Shown one piece after another: positions 55,632 through 64,000 of a stretch of DNA of 64,000 nt (positions within the stretch are counted from its first letter, which is position 1; every line of letters starts with the position of its first letter). The notes under the pieces were generated by a model, which was given only the letters and a program-made list of their open reading frames with translations, did no database searches and had not been told where the DNA came from. Position numbers and translations under genes: made by a program. The stretch is from Marinomonas shanghaiensis (GTDB taxonomy: Bacteria; Pseudomonadota; Gammaproteobacteria; Pseudomonadales; Marinomonadaceae): positions 114,453 to 178,452 of the forward strand of contig NZ_QGOK01000012.1 in NCBI RefSeq assembly GCF_003259175.1, read 5' to 3'.

Positions 55632-55667
55632 ATGAAAAAAGCCAACCCAGTGTTGGCTTTTTTCATT
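55632..55667 (+). terminator. Terminator after the antiporter gene
   Basis: ATGAAAAAAGCCAAC..GTTGGCTTTTTTCAT stem with a CCAGT-type loop and T run. Confidence 0.85.
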
Positions 55668-55798
55668 CTGATGTTGCAAACCTTGCTCTAGATCACAAAT
55701 AGGCTTACGAAACCATTATAAAATACCGTTATAGCAATCGCTGAAATCTACCATGGTGTATGTTTTCAATCGCCGTTCAACTAGGAAGAAAACCCCTA

Positions 55799-56644
55799 AT
55801 GTCACCTAAATCAAACCACATATTGCAACGTAATAATGTCAAGCTCTCTGGCAAAGGTGAACAAACCATGATGCTGGCGCACGGTTTCGGGTGCAATCAA
55901 ACCCTGTGGCGTTTCATGCTTCCTTATCTAGAAGAAAAATATCAAATCGTCTTGTTTGATTACGTTGGCAGTGGTAATTCTGACTTTTCAGCCTACCAAA
56001 AAGATCGCTATGAGCATTTAGAAGGTTATGCCCTCGACATTATTGAAATCTGCGACACCCTAAATCTTAAGAACATCATTTTTGTTGGCCATTCGGTCAG
56101 CAGCACTATAGGTTGGATTGCGGCGAAACAACGCCCTGAACTTTTCTCACACCTTATCGCTGTTTGCCCCTCTCCTTGCTTTTTAAACATTGGCACAGAA
56201 TACCAAGGCGGTTTTGAGAAACAAGATTTAGAAGGGCTTATTCAGTTGATGGATAAGGATTACATTGGCTGGGGAAACTATCTAGCCCCGATTGTCATGG
56301 GCACAGACTTATCCCCCATTGGCACAAGCTCAAATGAAGACGATGTCTTGGTACATGAGCTACTCAACAGTTTTTGCTCTACCGATGTTACTTACTCGAA
56401 GCCTTTTGCGCAGGCCACTTTTTTCTCTGACTATCGATCTTTACTGCCCGACATCCACCACCCCTGTCTGATATTACAAAGCTCAGACGATTCATTGGTT
56501 GCTGTTAGTGTAGGAGAATACACACAACGCCATTTGCAAAATGCCCAACTGCAAATCATAGAAGCAAAAGGACATTGTTTGCACATGACACGCCCTATGG
56601 ACGTCGTCAAACATATGAACGCTTTTATTATTAATAATAAATAA
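55799..56644 (+). CDS. RsbQ-like alpha/beta hydrolase
   Basis: The 281-residue protein follows Bacillus RsbQ closely: HGFGCNQTLWRFMLP, VLFDYVGSGNSDFSAY, nucleophile VGHSVSSTIGW, and catalytic His in AKGHCLHMT. RsbQ partners the RsbP phosphatase in sigB stress signalling and is related to plant KAI2/D14 receptors. No rsbP-like gene lies near. The start at 55799 has AGGAAG upstream and begins near the family's N-terminus; an ATG at 55760 is also in frame. Confidence 0.86.
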   Translation: MSPKSNHILQRNNVKLSGKGEQTMMLAHGFGCNQTLWRFMLPYLEEKYQIVLFDYVGSGNSDFSAYQKDRYEHLEGYALDIIEICDTLNLKNIIFVGHSVSSTIGWIAAKQRPELFSHLIAVCPSPCFLNIGTEYQGGFEKQDLEGLIQLMDKDYIGWGNYLAPIVMGTDLSPIGTSSNEDDVLVHELLNSFCSTDVTYSKPFAQATFFSDYRSLLPDIHHPCLILQSSDDSLVAVSVGEYTQRHLQNAQLQIIEAKGHCLHMTRPMDVVKHMNAFIINNK

Positions 56645-56754
56645 CGGCCATCTACAGATACGCTCTCAATTAACCTCTGTATGCCAATTTGCCATTGAAT
56701 ACTTAAAAAATCCGTCTAAAATCACGCCATACTTTAAAATAGGATAGGATTGTT

Positions 56755-57666
56755 ATGACTTCATTTACCATTCTCGATGGCGGCATGGGCCGAGAACTTG
56801 AACGCCGTGGTGCCCCTTTTAAACAACCAGAATGGTCAGCGTTGGCAATGATGGAAGCACCCAATATAGTAAAAGAAGTGCATCAGTCTTATATTGCCAG
56901 TGGCTCACGAGTCATCACCACCAATAGCTATGCTCTAGTGCCCTTTCATATCGGTGAAGACGTTTTTAAAGAACAGGGGCGAGCACTCGCGGTACTTTCA
57001 GGTAAAGTTGCCCGCGAAGCGGCTGACGAAAGTGGCACTGATACTCAAGTCGCTGGATCCCTAGCGCCTTTGTTTGGCTCCTATCGCGCTGATCTTTATC
57101 AAGCGGATCGTGTTGAAGAACTCGCTGTCCCTCTGATCGAGTCTTTGACTCCTTACGTAGACCTTTGGTTATCTGAAACTCAAAGCCTCATCGATGAAGT
57201 CACTCGAGTAAAAGCGCTCGTGGATAAAATCGATGTTGATAAAAAACCGTTCTGGGTATCTTTTACGCTTGAAGATTCAGAGCCGACTACAGAGCCTCTA
57301 TTGCGCTCCGGTGAAACCGTCGTTGAAGCGGTGAAAGCGATGCAGGCAATTGGAGTAAGTGCTATTTTGTTTAATTGCAGCCAGCCCGAAATCATTGGCG
57401 AAGCCATTCAAGTCACGCAAAAAACCTTAGCCTCGTTGAATGCATCGTCTATACAAATCGGCGCCTATGCCAATGCGTTCCCACCCCAACCCAAAAACGC
57501 CACTGCGAATGATGGACTAGACGAACTCCGCGCGGATTTGACACCGCCTGCGTATCTCGCTTGGGTAAAACAATGGCAAAAAGACGGCGCCACCTTGATC
57601 GGCGGATGCTGCGGAATTGGACCAGAACACATTGCCGCTATTTCGGCATATTGCGCAACAGAGTAA
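56755..57666 (+). CDS. mmuM: Homocysteine S-methyltransferase family protein
   Basis: Zinc-dependent methyltransferase of the MmuM/BHMT type that makes methionine from homocysteine with S-methylmethionine or a related donor. The 303-residue protein starts ILDGGMGRELERRG and has the zinc cysteines in LFNCSQPE and IGGCCGIGPEHI. No permease or sulfonium-degradation gene is adjacent, so the donor is uncertain (DMSP-related donors are possible in a marine host, inference). Confidence 0.88.
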   Translation: MTSFTILDGGMGRELERRGAPFKQPEWSALAMMEAPNIVKEVHQSYIASGSRVITTNSYALVPFHIGEDVFKEQGRALAVLSGKVAREAADESGTDTQVAGSLAPLFGSYRADLYQADRVEELAVPLIESLTPYVDLWLSETQSLIDEVTRVKALVDKIDVDKKPFWVSFTLEDSEPTTEPLLRSGETVVEAVKAMQAIGVSAILFNCSQPEIIGEAIQVTQKTLASLNASSIQIGAYANAFPPQPKNATANDGLDELRADLTPPAYLAWVKQWQKDGATLIGGCCGIGPEHIAAISAYCATE

Positions 57667-57675
57667 ATTGACTGA

Positions 57676-57712
57676 CTCAAAAGATGACGTTTTTCACGTC
57701 ATCTTTTGAGGA
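57676..57712. terminator. Long perfect terminator hairpin
   Basis: CTCAAAAGATGACGT pairs with ACGTCATCTTTTGAG around a short T-rich loop, 15 bp. It separates the converging mmuM (+) and pqiC (-). Confidence 0.85.
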
Positions 57713-57716
57713 TGAT

Positions 57717-58313
57717 TTATTCCTGCAAGACTTGAGCAATCTCTTGCACCATTGGGTTAAGTACTTGGTCAAACCAGCTTCTCGAAAGTGCTTTCACCAT
57801 ACTGCCATAGCCATCTGACTGCAGCTCAGTCTTAACATTAAAGGTGTTCGAAGCCGACAGCTCACCTGAGGCTGAAATAACCTGCCAGCGCCCTGATATA
57901 TGGATAATGCCATTTAAATCTGCGTAAAAATTATCCACTTCAATATTTAATAAAGCGGTTGCACTAGCGGGAAAACGTTGACCACCAAACCATGTAATAT
58001 TAGGCAACACCTTCTCAAAGCGCTGTTGAGTCAGACGGGTTAATTGACTCGATAAAGACTCCGCCCACAAGTTATTCTGCGAACGATAGACCTCTCCACT
58101 CTCGGTGACCAAGACAATCTCATTTCCGGCTAGATAATGAGCAACCACAATAGGCATAAGCCTTACTGCACTCTCTTTTGTCGGGTGAATCTGTCCTTTT
58201 TGTAGTCCATTATCCATTAACAAATATTCATTGCTGGGGACTGTCGGTGTGGCACAGGCGGCCAATATCCCACTTAGGACCACTAACAACAAAACACGCT
58301 TAACCATTCTCAT
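57717..58313 (-). CDS. pqiC: PqiC-like outer membrane lipoprotein
   Basis: The 198-residue lipoprotein (lipobox LSGILAAC, Cys about residue 19) belongs to the ABC-transport auxiliary component/PqiC family. It is the outer-membrane partner of the PqiA-PqiB system. Last gene of the pqiA-pqiB-pqiC operon, 18 bases after pqiB. Confidence 0.9.
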   Translation of the reverse strand: MRMVKRVLLLVVLSGILAACATPTVPSNEYLLMDNGLQKGQIHPTKESAVRLMPIVVAHYLAGNEIVLVTESGEVYRSQNNLWAESLSSQLTRLTQQRFEKVLPNITWFGGQRFPASATALLNIEVDNFYADLNGIIHISGRWQVISASGELSASNTFNVKTELQSDGYGSMVKALSRSWFDQVLNPMVQEIAQVLQE

Positions 58314-58331
58314 ATGCCTTCTATTCCTACA

Positions 58332-59978
58332 CTATTTCGCCGCTTTTGGTTGAACATCTACACGAGGCTTACTATCAAAAATCAACGTATTCGGATTTTC
58401 TCGCACTTGACGAAGCAAAGGCTGCAACTCATTTAATGCGCGTCCTAGCGACTCCATATTTTCTTTTAATGGTCGGCCAATCTGACCATTCGCCTGATAA
58501 CTTTGTAAGGTCAAGTTTAGCTCATTAATCGTAGACACCAAGTCAGCCGGTAACTGCTGAGTTTCTGATTTATCGAGCAACTGGCTAACACTTTTACTGA
58601 GCGCTTGTAATTGACGTAGTGTTTCATTCGTTTCTTGCAAGGTATGACCAAGCTGCTTAAACGTACTGTCTAATGGCACTTGCGACAAATTATCCAAAAT
58701 CGTCACGACCTTGGTCTCTATATTGGCAAAAGCATCTGGCGCTGTTGGAAAAATCTGATACCCCTCAAACTCTTTTCGCGTTATCGGTGACGGATTCTCA
58801 ACAAAATCTATGTTAATGACTTTTGCTGCGTTCAAATAGTTGCCAATTTTTAACGACGCACGTAAACCTTTATTAATACGCTCTTCAATGAGTTCATTCC
58901 ATTTTTGTAAAGACATCTCACCAGAAGTACTGGCTGCATTTAAACGCTGAGGCTCAATACGCGCTCTAACGGGAATCAAGGGAGTATCCAAAGACGTCAA
59001 TGCATCCATTGATATGCCATTAAAAGGCACATCCAACACAGTCCCTATACGCACACCTCGAAACTCCACCGCAGCCCCTGGAACCAGACCGCTTACGTTG
59101 CTGTCAAACAAAAAGACATAGTTGATAAACTCATCGTAGACATTATTGTTCGCGCTTTCTTTGCTCGAAAACAAACGAAACTGTGTCATGTCAGCAACAG
59201 GCGCTCCAGGCGGGCGACCAACAGGTAAACCAAATGAAATACCGCCCGCTAAAAACGTTTCTAAAGAATCGAGACGAACCTCAAAACCACTGGCCGAACT
59301 CTTCAATGAAAGTCCTGGCGTCATCCAGAATTGCACGTCGCTGTTTATCAACGCATCATATGGCGAGCGAATGACAATACGATAAGTGATCGCGCCTTTA
59401 TCGGAATCAAAACCTACTTTCTCGACGTAACCCACTTCGTAACCACGAAAATGCACCAAGGCACCCACATCCAACTTAGAGCCTTCCGTACTCGACAACA
59501 TAAGCCGCACGCCCTCGTTTTCGGTAGACAGTGGCGGCTGGTTCAATATGGTAAAGTCCGTCTGCTGCCGTCCTTTTACTCCTGGCGTCATATCAATATA
59601 GGCACCCGACAGCAAGGTCCCTAATCCACTCACCCCTTCTTTACCGATTCGCGGTTTTACGACCCAAAATTTCGCATCATCGCGCAACATTTGCTCAGTA
59701 CCATGATTCATGCGTACTTTAATAACCGCACTTTCATAATCCTCACTAAGGCGAATATCGATCACCCTTCCAACGTCCACGTTACGGGATTTGAGCTTCG
59801 TCTTGCCCATCTCCAAACCTTCTGCATTTGAAGCAATAAGCGTAATAACAGGACCTTGCGTTGACCAATTTTGATAGAGCATCCAAGCCGCCACCAAAAG
59901 CGCGATCAAAGGCACCAACCAAATAGAATTAAACCGAACTTGTCGCATATTCTCGATCTGTTTAATGGGCCCTCTCAC
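58332..59978 (-). CDS. pqiB: PqiB-like MCE-domain protein
   Basis: Inner-membrane-anchored protein that spans the periplasm for lipid transport and membrane integrity. The 548 residues have one N-terminal membrane helix (about 18-36) and tandem MCE/MlaD domains (for example SNAEGLEMGKTKLKSRNVDVG and VHFRGYEVGYVEKVGF, and VEFRGVRIGTVLDVPF). The C-terminal third is a helical region (from about residue 430) that extends into the periplasm. Overlaps pqiA by 4 bases. Confidence 0.94.
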   Translation of the reverse strand: MRGPIKQIENMRQVRFNSIWLVPLIALLVAAWMLYQNWSTQGPVITLIASNAEGLEMGKTKLKSRNVDVGRVIDIRLSEDYESAVIKVRMNHGTEQMLRDDAKFWVVKPRIGKEGVSGLGTLLSGAYIDMTPGVKGRQQTDFTILNQPPLSTENEGVRLMLSSTEGSKLDVGALVHFRGYEVGYVEKVGFDSDKGAITYRIVIRSPYDALINSDVQFWMTPGLSLKSSASGFEVRLDSLETFLAGGISFGLPVGRPPGAPVADMTQFRLFSSKESANNNVYDEFINYVFLFDSNVSGLVPGAAVEFRGVRIGTVLDVPFNGISMDALTSLDTPLIPVRARIEPQRLNAASTSGEMSLQKWNELIEERINKGLRASLKIGNYLNAAKVINIDFVENPSPITRKEFEGYQIFPTAPDAFANIETKVVTILDNLSQVPLDSTFKQLGHTLQETNETLRQLQALSKSVSQLLDKSETQQLPADLVSTINELNLTLQSYQANGQIGRPLKENMESLGRALNELQPLLRQVRENPNTLIFDSKPRVDVQPKAAK

Positions 59979-61246
59979 TCTTCTCTCCTCTCAGAAACAG
60001 ACACAGTGCGTGCCTCGTCTTTATCCCATAGTAACCGTGGATCAAACGTCATCGCTGCCAACATGGTCAAAACAACCATCGCCGTAAATGACAACACCGC
60101 AGTCCCCGGTAAAATCGACATAAAATTGCCCATTTGTACCATACTGGTCAAAATAGCCACCACAAACACATCAATCATTGACCAACGCCCTACAAACTCC
60201 GTAATACGGTACAGCTTGATTTTTTGTTCCGTTAATCGCTTGCTCGGAAAATGACACTGCCAGCAAAGCCAGCTCAGCGACAACACTTTCGCAAGAGGAA
60301 TCACCACACTCGCCAGCAAAATAATCAGGGCAACAGGATAAGAACCTAAGGACCAAAGCAACAACACTCCACCCATGATAGTTGATGGTTCCGTATTTCC
60401 TAAAAAAGTGGTTTGCATGATAGGAAAGACATTTGCAGGGATATAAATCACAACAGACGCCACCAGCAAAGCAGCCGTTGAACTTAAGCTCTTTGGGCGA
60501 CGACTGTAGACAGAATGACCACAACGATTACAGTGACGTTTGTGCGCTGCTAAAGTCGCACCACAGAAATGACACCCTATCACCCCCTGCTCCTTCGCTG
60601 TTCCTGTGACAACAGGCTGATCATCGGCTTTTCCAGCGACTTTATTCCATAGCCATCGCTTATCGACCAAACTCTCTGTTTTCAGCAACAAGATGACATA
60701 ACCGCAAAAAGCCCAAAAAGACAGTTCAAATGAAATATCCGCCAAGCTGTTCATCTTAACCAGCGCAACCAGAATACCCACAAGAAACACATCCACCATT
60801 AGCCATGGCTGAATCACAACAATCCAACGCACACAGTAACGCTGAGCAAAATTCAATACATGCTTATGCTGAAAAGACCAAACCAGAAATAAAATAGAGA
60901 AAAGATACACTAACGGAAACACAAACAAAGCGAGGCTAATAATAACCCCTAACAGCAAATGACCTTGGCCAAGCAACACACTCAAGGTATGAAACAAGGT
61001 CACCGTACGTTCAATACCATTCGTCGAAAAGCCAAGAAAAGGAAAGCTCATCGCTAGTGCCAACATTAACAGCGACGACAGACCGGCCGCGATAATTCTT
61101 CCAGCAGCGTGTCTGTGCACACTAACTAACACATGACCACAATGTTGACATCGAAAACGTTCACCACTCTTTAAAGGTGGGATTGGATTGATAAAATCAC
61201 ATTCTTCACAAGCCGTCACATTTTCATAAAACACAAAATGGCTCAT
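59975..61246 (-). CDS. pqiA: PqiA-like inner membrane protein
   Basis: First gene of the pqi operon. The 423-residue protein has two PqiA domains, each with a zinc-ribbon pair (CEECDF..CQHCGH; CHFCG..CNRCGH) before four membrane helices. The ATG at 61246 starts MSHFVFYENVT; an upstream TTG (61264) adds six residues and is less likely. In E. coli the operon responds to redox and SoxS stress; no regulatory site was recognised here. Confidence 0.92.
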   Translation of the reverse strand: MSHFVFYENVTACEECDFINPIPPLKSGERFRCQHCGHVLVSVHRHAAGRIIAAGLSSLLMLALAMSFPFLGFSTNGIERTVTLFHTLSVLLGQGHLLLGVIISLALFVFPLVYLFSILFLVWSFQHKHVLNFAQRYCVRWIVVIQPWLMVDVFLVGILVALVKMNSLADISFELSFWAFCGYVILLLKTESLVDKRWLWNKVAGKADDQPVVTGTAKEQGVIGCHFCGATLAAHKRHCNRCGHSVYSRRPKSLSSTAALLVASVVIYIPANVFPIMQTTFLGNTEPSTIMGGVLLLWSLGSYPVALIILLASVVIPLAKVLSLSWLCWQCHFPSKRLTEQKIKLYRITEFVGRWSMIDVFVVAILTSMVQMGNFMSILPGTAVLSFTAMVVLTMLAAMTFDPRLLWDKDEARTVSVSERREE

Positions 61247-61504
61247 ATCAACACCGCGACTCAATCGAGCACTCCAATAAAAGGACGTAAAAAACCATCT
61301 AACACGAGAACACTGATCATAATCAAGCTATTAAAGATATTCACCACAAAGTAACCCATTCAGAATGAACGTTAGAACCTTGGGTGAATACCGTCAAACC
61401 ACCTTGTCAATGAGAACTGAAAGTCTCAACAGACGAAACGAAAGCGCTATTCTTCTCAAGCGCTCGGTTTCAATCTTCATCTACATAGCCCTCGATTTTT
61501 GACG

Positions 61505-61858
61505 TTAGACACTAAACTTGCTACGAAACGCAAAATACACCGCGCCCACGAGACACAACCCCGCCCACAAATAATCAAGTTTTAATGGTTCTTTTAGGTA
61601 ATAAACAGAAAATGGCACAAATACCATTAATGTGATCACCTCTTGCATGATTTTTAACTGCCCAACATTCAGTGCCGTATAACCGATACGATTGGCAGGT
61701 ACCTGCAACAGGTACTCAAACAGAGCAATACCCCAGCTTATCAAAGCGGCAATGATCCAAGGCTTGTTGTTCAACTCTTTCAAATGAGCATACCAAGCAA
61801 AAGTCATAAAAATATTGCTACAAATTAATAAAGAAACACTCAACGCAATGGGATGCAT
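61505..61858 (-). CDS. DMT-type small membrane protein (DUF486)
   Basis: The 117-residue protein has four membrane helices and the pattern SNIFMTFAWYAHLKE near the N-terminus and LNVGQLKIMQEVITL in the third helix, typical of DUF486. Function is unknown. The start at 61858 fits the family length; a TTG 27 bases upstream is open but less likely. Confidence 0.85.
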   Translation of the reverse strand: MHPIALSVSLLICSNIFMTFAWYAHLKELNNKPWIIAALISWGIALFEYLLQVPANRIGYTALNVGQLKIMQEVITLMVFVPFSVYYLKEPLKLDYLWAGLCLVGAVYFAFRSKFSV

Positions 61859-61955
61859 AGGTTTTACCAGATAAAAATAAGACAAGGTACAAAAACAGCT
61901 AATTAAAGCATATCACTAGAATAAACGCCCTAGGAAGTTGCCTAACAATCAACTC

Positions 61956-62111
61956 TTAATGACGCATTGTCGGACCACCATTACCCGGCCCACCATGACC
62001 ACCGCCATGACCACCACCATGAGGTCCACCCGGTAGCATAACGCACGCCGTCAAGGTAAACACAACCAAACTCAACACCAAAAATTGGAACACCTTATTC
62101 ATCATTTGCAT
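61956..62111 (-). CDS. Small Gly/His-rich lipoprotein
   Basis: A 51-residue product with a hydrophobic signal, lipobox FTLTAC, then GGP and HGGGHGGGHGGPGN repeats ending in TMRH. The His/Gly-rich tail suggests metal binding (inference). The ATG at 62111 has GGTGGAA upstream. Confidence 0.7.
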   Translation of the reverse strand: MQMMNKVFQFLVLSLVVFTLTACVMLPGGPHGGGHGGGHGGPGNGGPTMRH

Positions 62112-62461
62112 GATTCCACCCACTGTTTTTAAAACCAGACAGCAGCATAAAAACTTGCCTTGTCTTTTACAAATAACCAAAAGACATTTTTGTGAAAATC
62201 CTTAATATTCCCTTATAAGCCTGCACCATAGACAAAAAACAAGGCCCAGAAAAAGCACGCATCAGCCAACAACGAAGCATTAACCCGCCCCTGCATTGCC
62301 CGAAAATATTTTTACTCAAAAACGAAATATCCCCCTTTACTTGTTCGATAATAAGCACATACTTAACTTACTACGTGACAATTGTTGTTCCAACGTTCGT
62401 AGCAGCCCTTCAGTTGATGCCAATCGACTAAGGTTATATGTAATGGCTAATGGTGGATATC

Positions 62462-62578
62462 ATGAGTAAAAGTCAAGACAGTAAAAAAGAGACCAAAAAG
62501 AAACCACTTTTAACACCAAAAGAAAAGAAAGCAGCGAAGGCAACAAAAAAATCCACAACCAATACATCCGGTAATTAA
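62462..62578 (+). CDS. Small Lys-rich conserved-looking protein
   Basis: The 38-residue frame (SKSQDSKKETKKKPLLTPKE KKAAKATKK.. ending TSGN) has a good ribosome-binding site (GGTGGA). Short Lys-rich proteins of this pattern with a KEKKAAK core are found in many gammaproteobacteria; the role is not known. A terminator follows within 55 bases. Confidence 0.65.
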   Translation: MSKSQDSKKETKKKPLLTPKEKKAAKATKKSTTNTSGN

Positions 62579-62630
62579 CGTTTCCCGCCAGTCATCATCT
62601 TGTCATGGTGGCGTTTTATTCGAGTCATCT

Positions 62631-62660
62631 AAGCCCTAACATATGTTAGGGCTTTTTTAT
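62631..62660 (+). terminator. Terminator between the small protein gene and rluF
   Basis: AAGCCCTAAC-ATAT-GTTAGGGCTT stem, then TTTT. Can also serve rluF from the other side. Confidence 0.85.
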
Positions 62661-62698
62661 TGCCAGCATCAATCAACCACTATGGATACGACTAACGA

Positions 62699-63736
62699 CT
62701 ACGGACGTGATGATTTTTGAGGGCCACGACCATTCGATGGACGCTTACCATTTGAAGCAGGCTTACCACTGTTTTTAGGTGATCCACCAGGCTTCCCATT
62801 CGGTCGCTTACTGCCTCCAGCACCACTCGTTGCAGGCTTTTTAGCATCACCAAAAGGACGTCTGTCTTTGCTTTTAGAGCCCGCAGGCTTTCTAGAATCA
62901 TCCTTAGGGTATTTGGTGTTGCCTTTTGTGGCAGTCGTAGGCTTAGATGGTGTATTAGGGCGAGCATTTTTACGCGGTGCATTACGGGATTTTTTTGCTG
63001 GCGCATTGGCTTCTGAAGAAGAATCTTCAACCGATTTTAACAAAACAGACAACTCTTTTTGTGTCAGGTCACGCCATTCACCAACCGGTAACCCTTTAAG
63101 GCTTACGTTCATGATGCGAGTACGTTCTAACTTCATTACCTCGTAACCAAAATGTTCACACATACGGCGAATTTGTCGATTCAAACCTTGCACCAAGGTA
63201 ATGTTAAACACATTCGGGGATATCTTGGTCACTGGGCACTTCTTGGTCATGGTCCCCAAAATAGGCACACCACCCGCCAAACCCGCAATAAAATCATCGG
63301 TAATAGGCTTATTCACCGTGACCAAGTATTCTTTCTCGTGGTTATTACCCGCTCGTAATACCTTATTAACCAGATCGCCGTTATTGGTCAAAAAGATCAA
63401 GCCTTGAGAGTCTTTGTCCAAACGACCAATCGGAAAAATACGTACTCCATGGCTCACAAAATCGACAATATTATTCTTCTCCGAACTCTCCGTGGTACTG
63501 ACAATCCCAACAGGCTTATTCAACGCAATAAAAACAAAATCATCCGCGTCTTGGGGCTCAATGATCTGCCCATTTACCCGCACAGTGTCACCGGCTACCA
63601 CTTGATCACCCACCGAGGCACGCTTGCCATTGATGAACACATTACCTTGTTCAATAAAGCGGTCAGCGTCCCTTCGAGAGCAGATACCGCTTTCGCTGAT
63701 GTATTTATTTAGACGAGTAGAAGATGCGTTAAACAT
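62699..63736 (-). CDS. rluF: 23S rRNA pseudouridine synthase RluF
   Basis: Makes pseudouridine at 2604 of 23S rRNA. The 345-residue protein has an N-terminal S4 domain ([22 protein letters not shown]), catalytic [11 protein letters not shown] and [18 protein letters not shown]. The last 100 residues are a low-complexity Lys/Arg/Gly/Pro/Ser tail, as in E. coli RluF but longer. Confidence 0.94.
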   Translation of the reverse strand: MFNASSTRLNKYISESGICSRRDADRFIEQGNVFINGKRASVGDQVVAGDTVRVNGQIIEPQDADDFVFIALNKPVGIVSTTESSEKNNIVDFVSHGVRIFPIGRLDKDSQGLIFLTNNGDLVNKVLRAGNNHEKEYLVTVNKPITDDFIAGLAGGVPILGTMTKKCPVTKISPNVFNITLVQGLNRQIRRMCEHFGYEVMKLERTRIMNVSLKGLPVGEWRDLTQKELSVLLKSVEDSSSEANAPAKKSRNAPRKNARPNTPSKPTTATKGNTKYPKDDSRKPAGSKSKDRRPFGDAKKPATSGAGGSKRPNGKPGGSPKNSGKPASNGKRPSNGRGPQKSSRP

Positions 63737-64000
63737 AAAGTGCCGTTTTACCTAATAAAAAGCCTTTCTGACAGAGAAAAGCCTGAACAAAATGAATCGT
63801 CAACAACGAAATAGCGCACATTATATAGGAAACACGACAAGCATTTTAGGATCATGCTCCAGAAAGATCAGAAAAACATCGCAAACAAAAAAAGGTTAAG
63901 AAAACCTTAATTTTCCCTCCCTACACTCCGTGCATCAGACAACATCACCCTAGAGAGCCACCCATGCGCACATCGAGTAGGGTGAGGCGTTACCGCCTCA
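63737..64000. other. Upstream region of rluF and window end
   Basis: AT-rich with no clear gene. An ATG at 63963 with AGAGAG upstream starts a frame (MRTSSRVRRYRL..) that runs out of the window; it may be the start of a gene or chance. TGAGGCGTTACCGCCTCA at the end forms a hairpin. Confidence 0.35.

Overview
The window looks like the chromosome of a marine gammaproteobacterium close to Marinomonas (Oceanospirillales). This is an inference from moderate GC and from Gammaproteobacteria-type gene order: miaB-phoH-ybeY-corC-lnt followed by ybeL, leuS, lptE, holA; rapA-rluA; pqiABC; tolC, prc, rdgC, rmuC, rluF. No rRNA, tRNA or CRISPR array was recognised. Most genes are housekeeping genes in short operons separated by clear hairpin terminators.

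Layout. 0-20 kb: a 5'-truncated chemotaxis receptor, gltX, an ExoIX-like nuclease, a DUF4139-like secreted protein, tolC, M18 aminopeptidase, prc, a YbfE-like regulator, tdk-rdgC, a cation-efflux protein, rmuC, then yigZ-rapA-rluA. 20-28.8 kb: an accessory region. 28.8-33.5 kb: HDAC-like deacetylase, an HPt/degenerate HD-GYP protein, EVE protein, a tandem-OmpA protein and an outer-membrane protein. 33.5-44.8 kb: the RNA-modification/envelope block miaB to holA, interrupted by a REP-like repeat cluster. 44.8-64 kb: flavin reductase plus an unusual four-module lipid protein, dapA, a ParA-like ATPase, oxaloacetate decarboxylase, tannase-like esterase, Na+/H+ antiporter, RsbQ-like hydrolase, homocysteine methyltransferase, the pqiCBA operon, small membrane/lipoproteins and rluF.

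The most interesting part is 20.0-28.5 kb between rluA and the deacetylase gene. It is a cluster of integron gene cassettes with attC sites but no integrase gene (a CALIN). Cassette limits can be read because the R' sequence at the start of a cassette is complementary to the R'' sequence at its end (GTTAGAAA/TTTCTAAC, GTTATCTT/AAGATAAC, a 13-bp pair around 23446/24080, GTTCGGCGGC/GCCGCCGAAC). The cassettes carry a HEPN-like protein, a PD-(D/E)XK (Mrr-like) nuclease, an unknown protein, a KAP-family P-loop ATPase, a Suppressor-of-fused fragment and a BrnT/BrnA toxin-antitoxin pair; a HigA-like antitoxin gene lies at the edge. This mix suggests phage-defence or stability functions, which is inference.

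The same region holds the 3' end of a group IIC intron lodged in an attC site, two 540-bp direct repeats and a third partial copy. That third copy is swollen by about 75 tandem units of the 8-mer TAGACAGA. Two nearly identical 16-codon stubs of a ParD-like antitoxin flank the BrnTA pair, which points to repeated gain and decay of cassettes.
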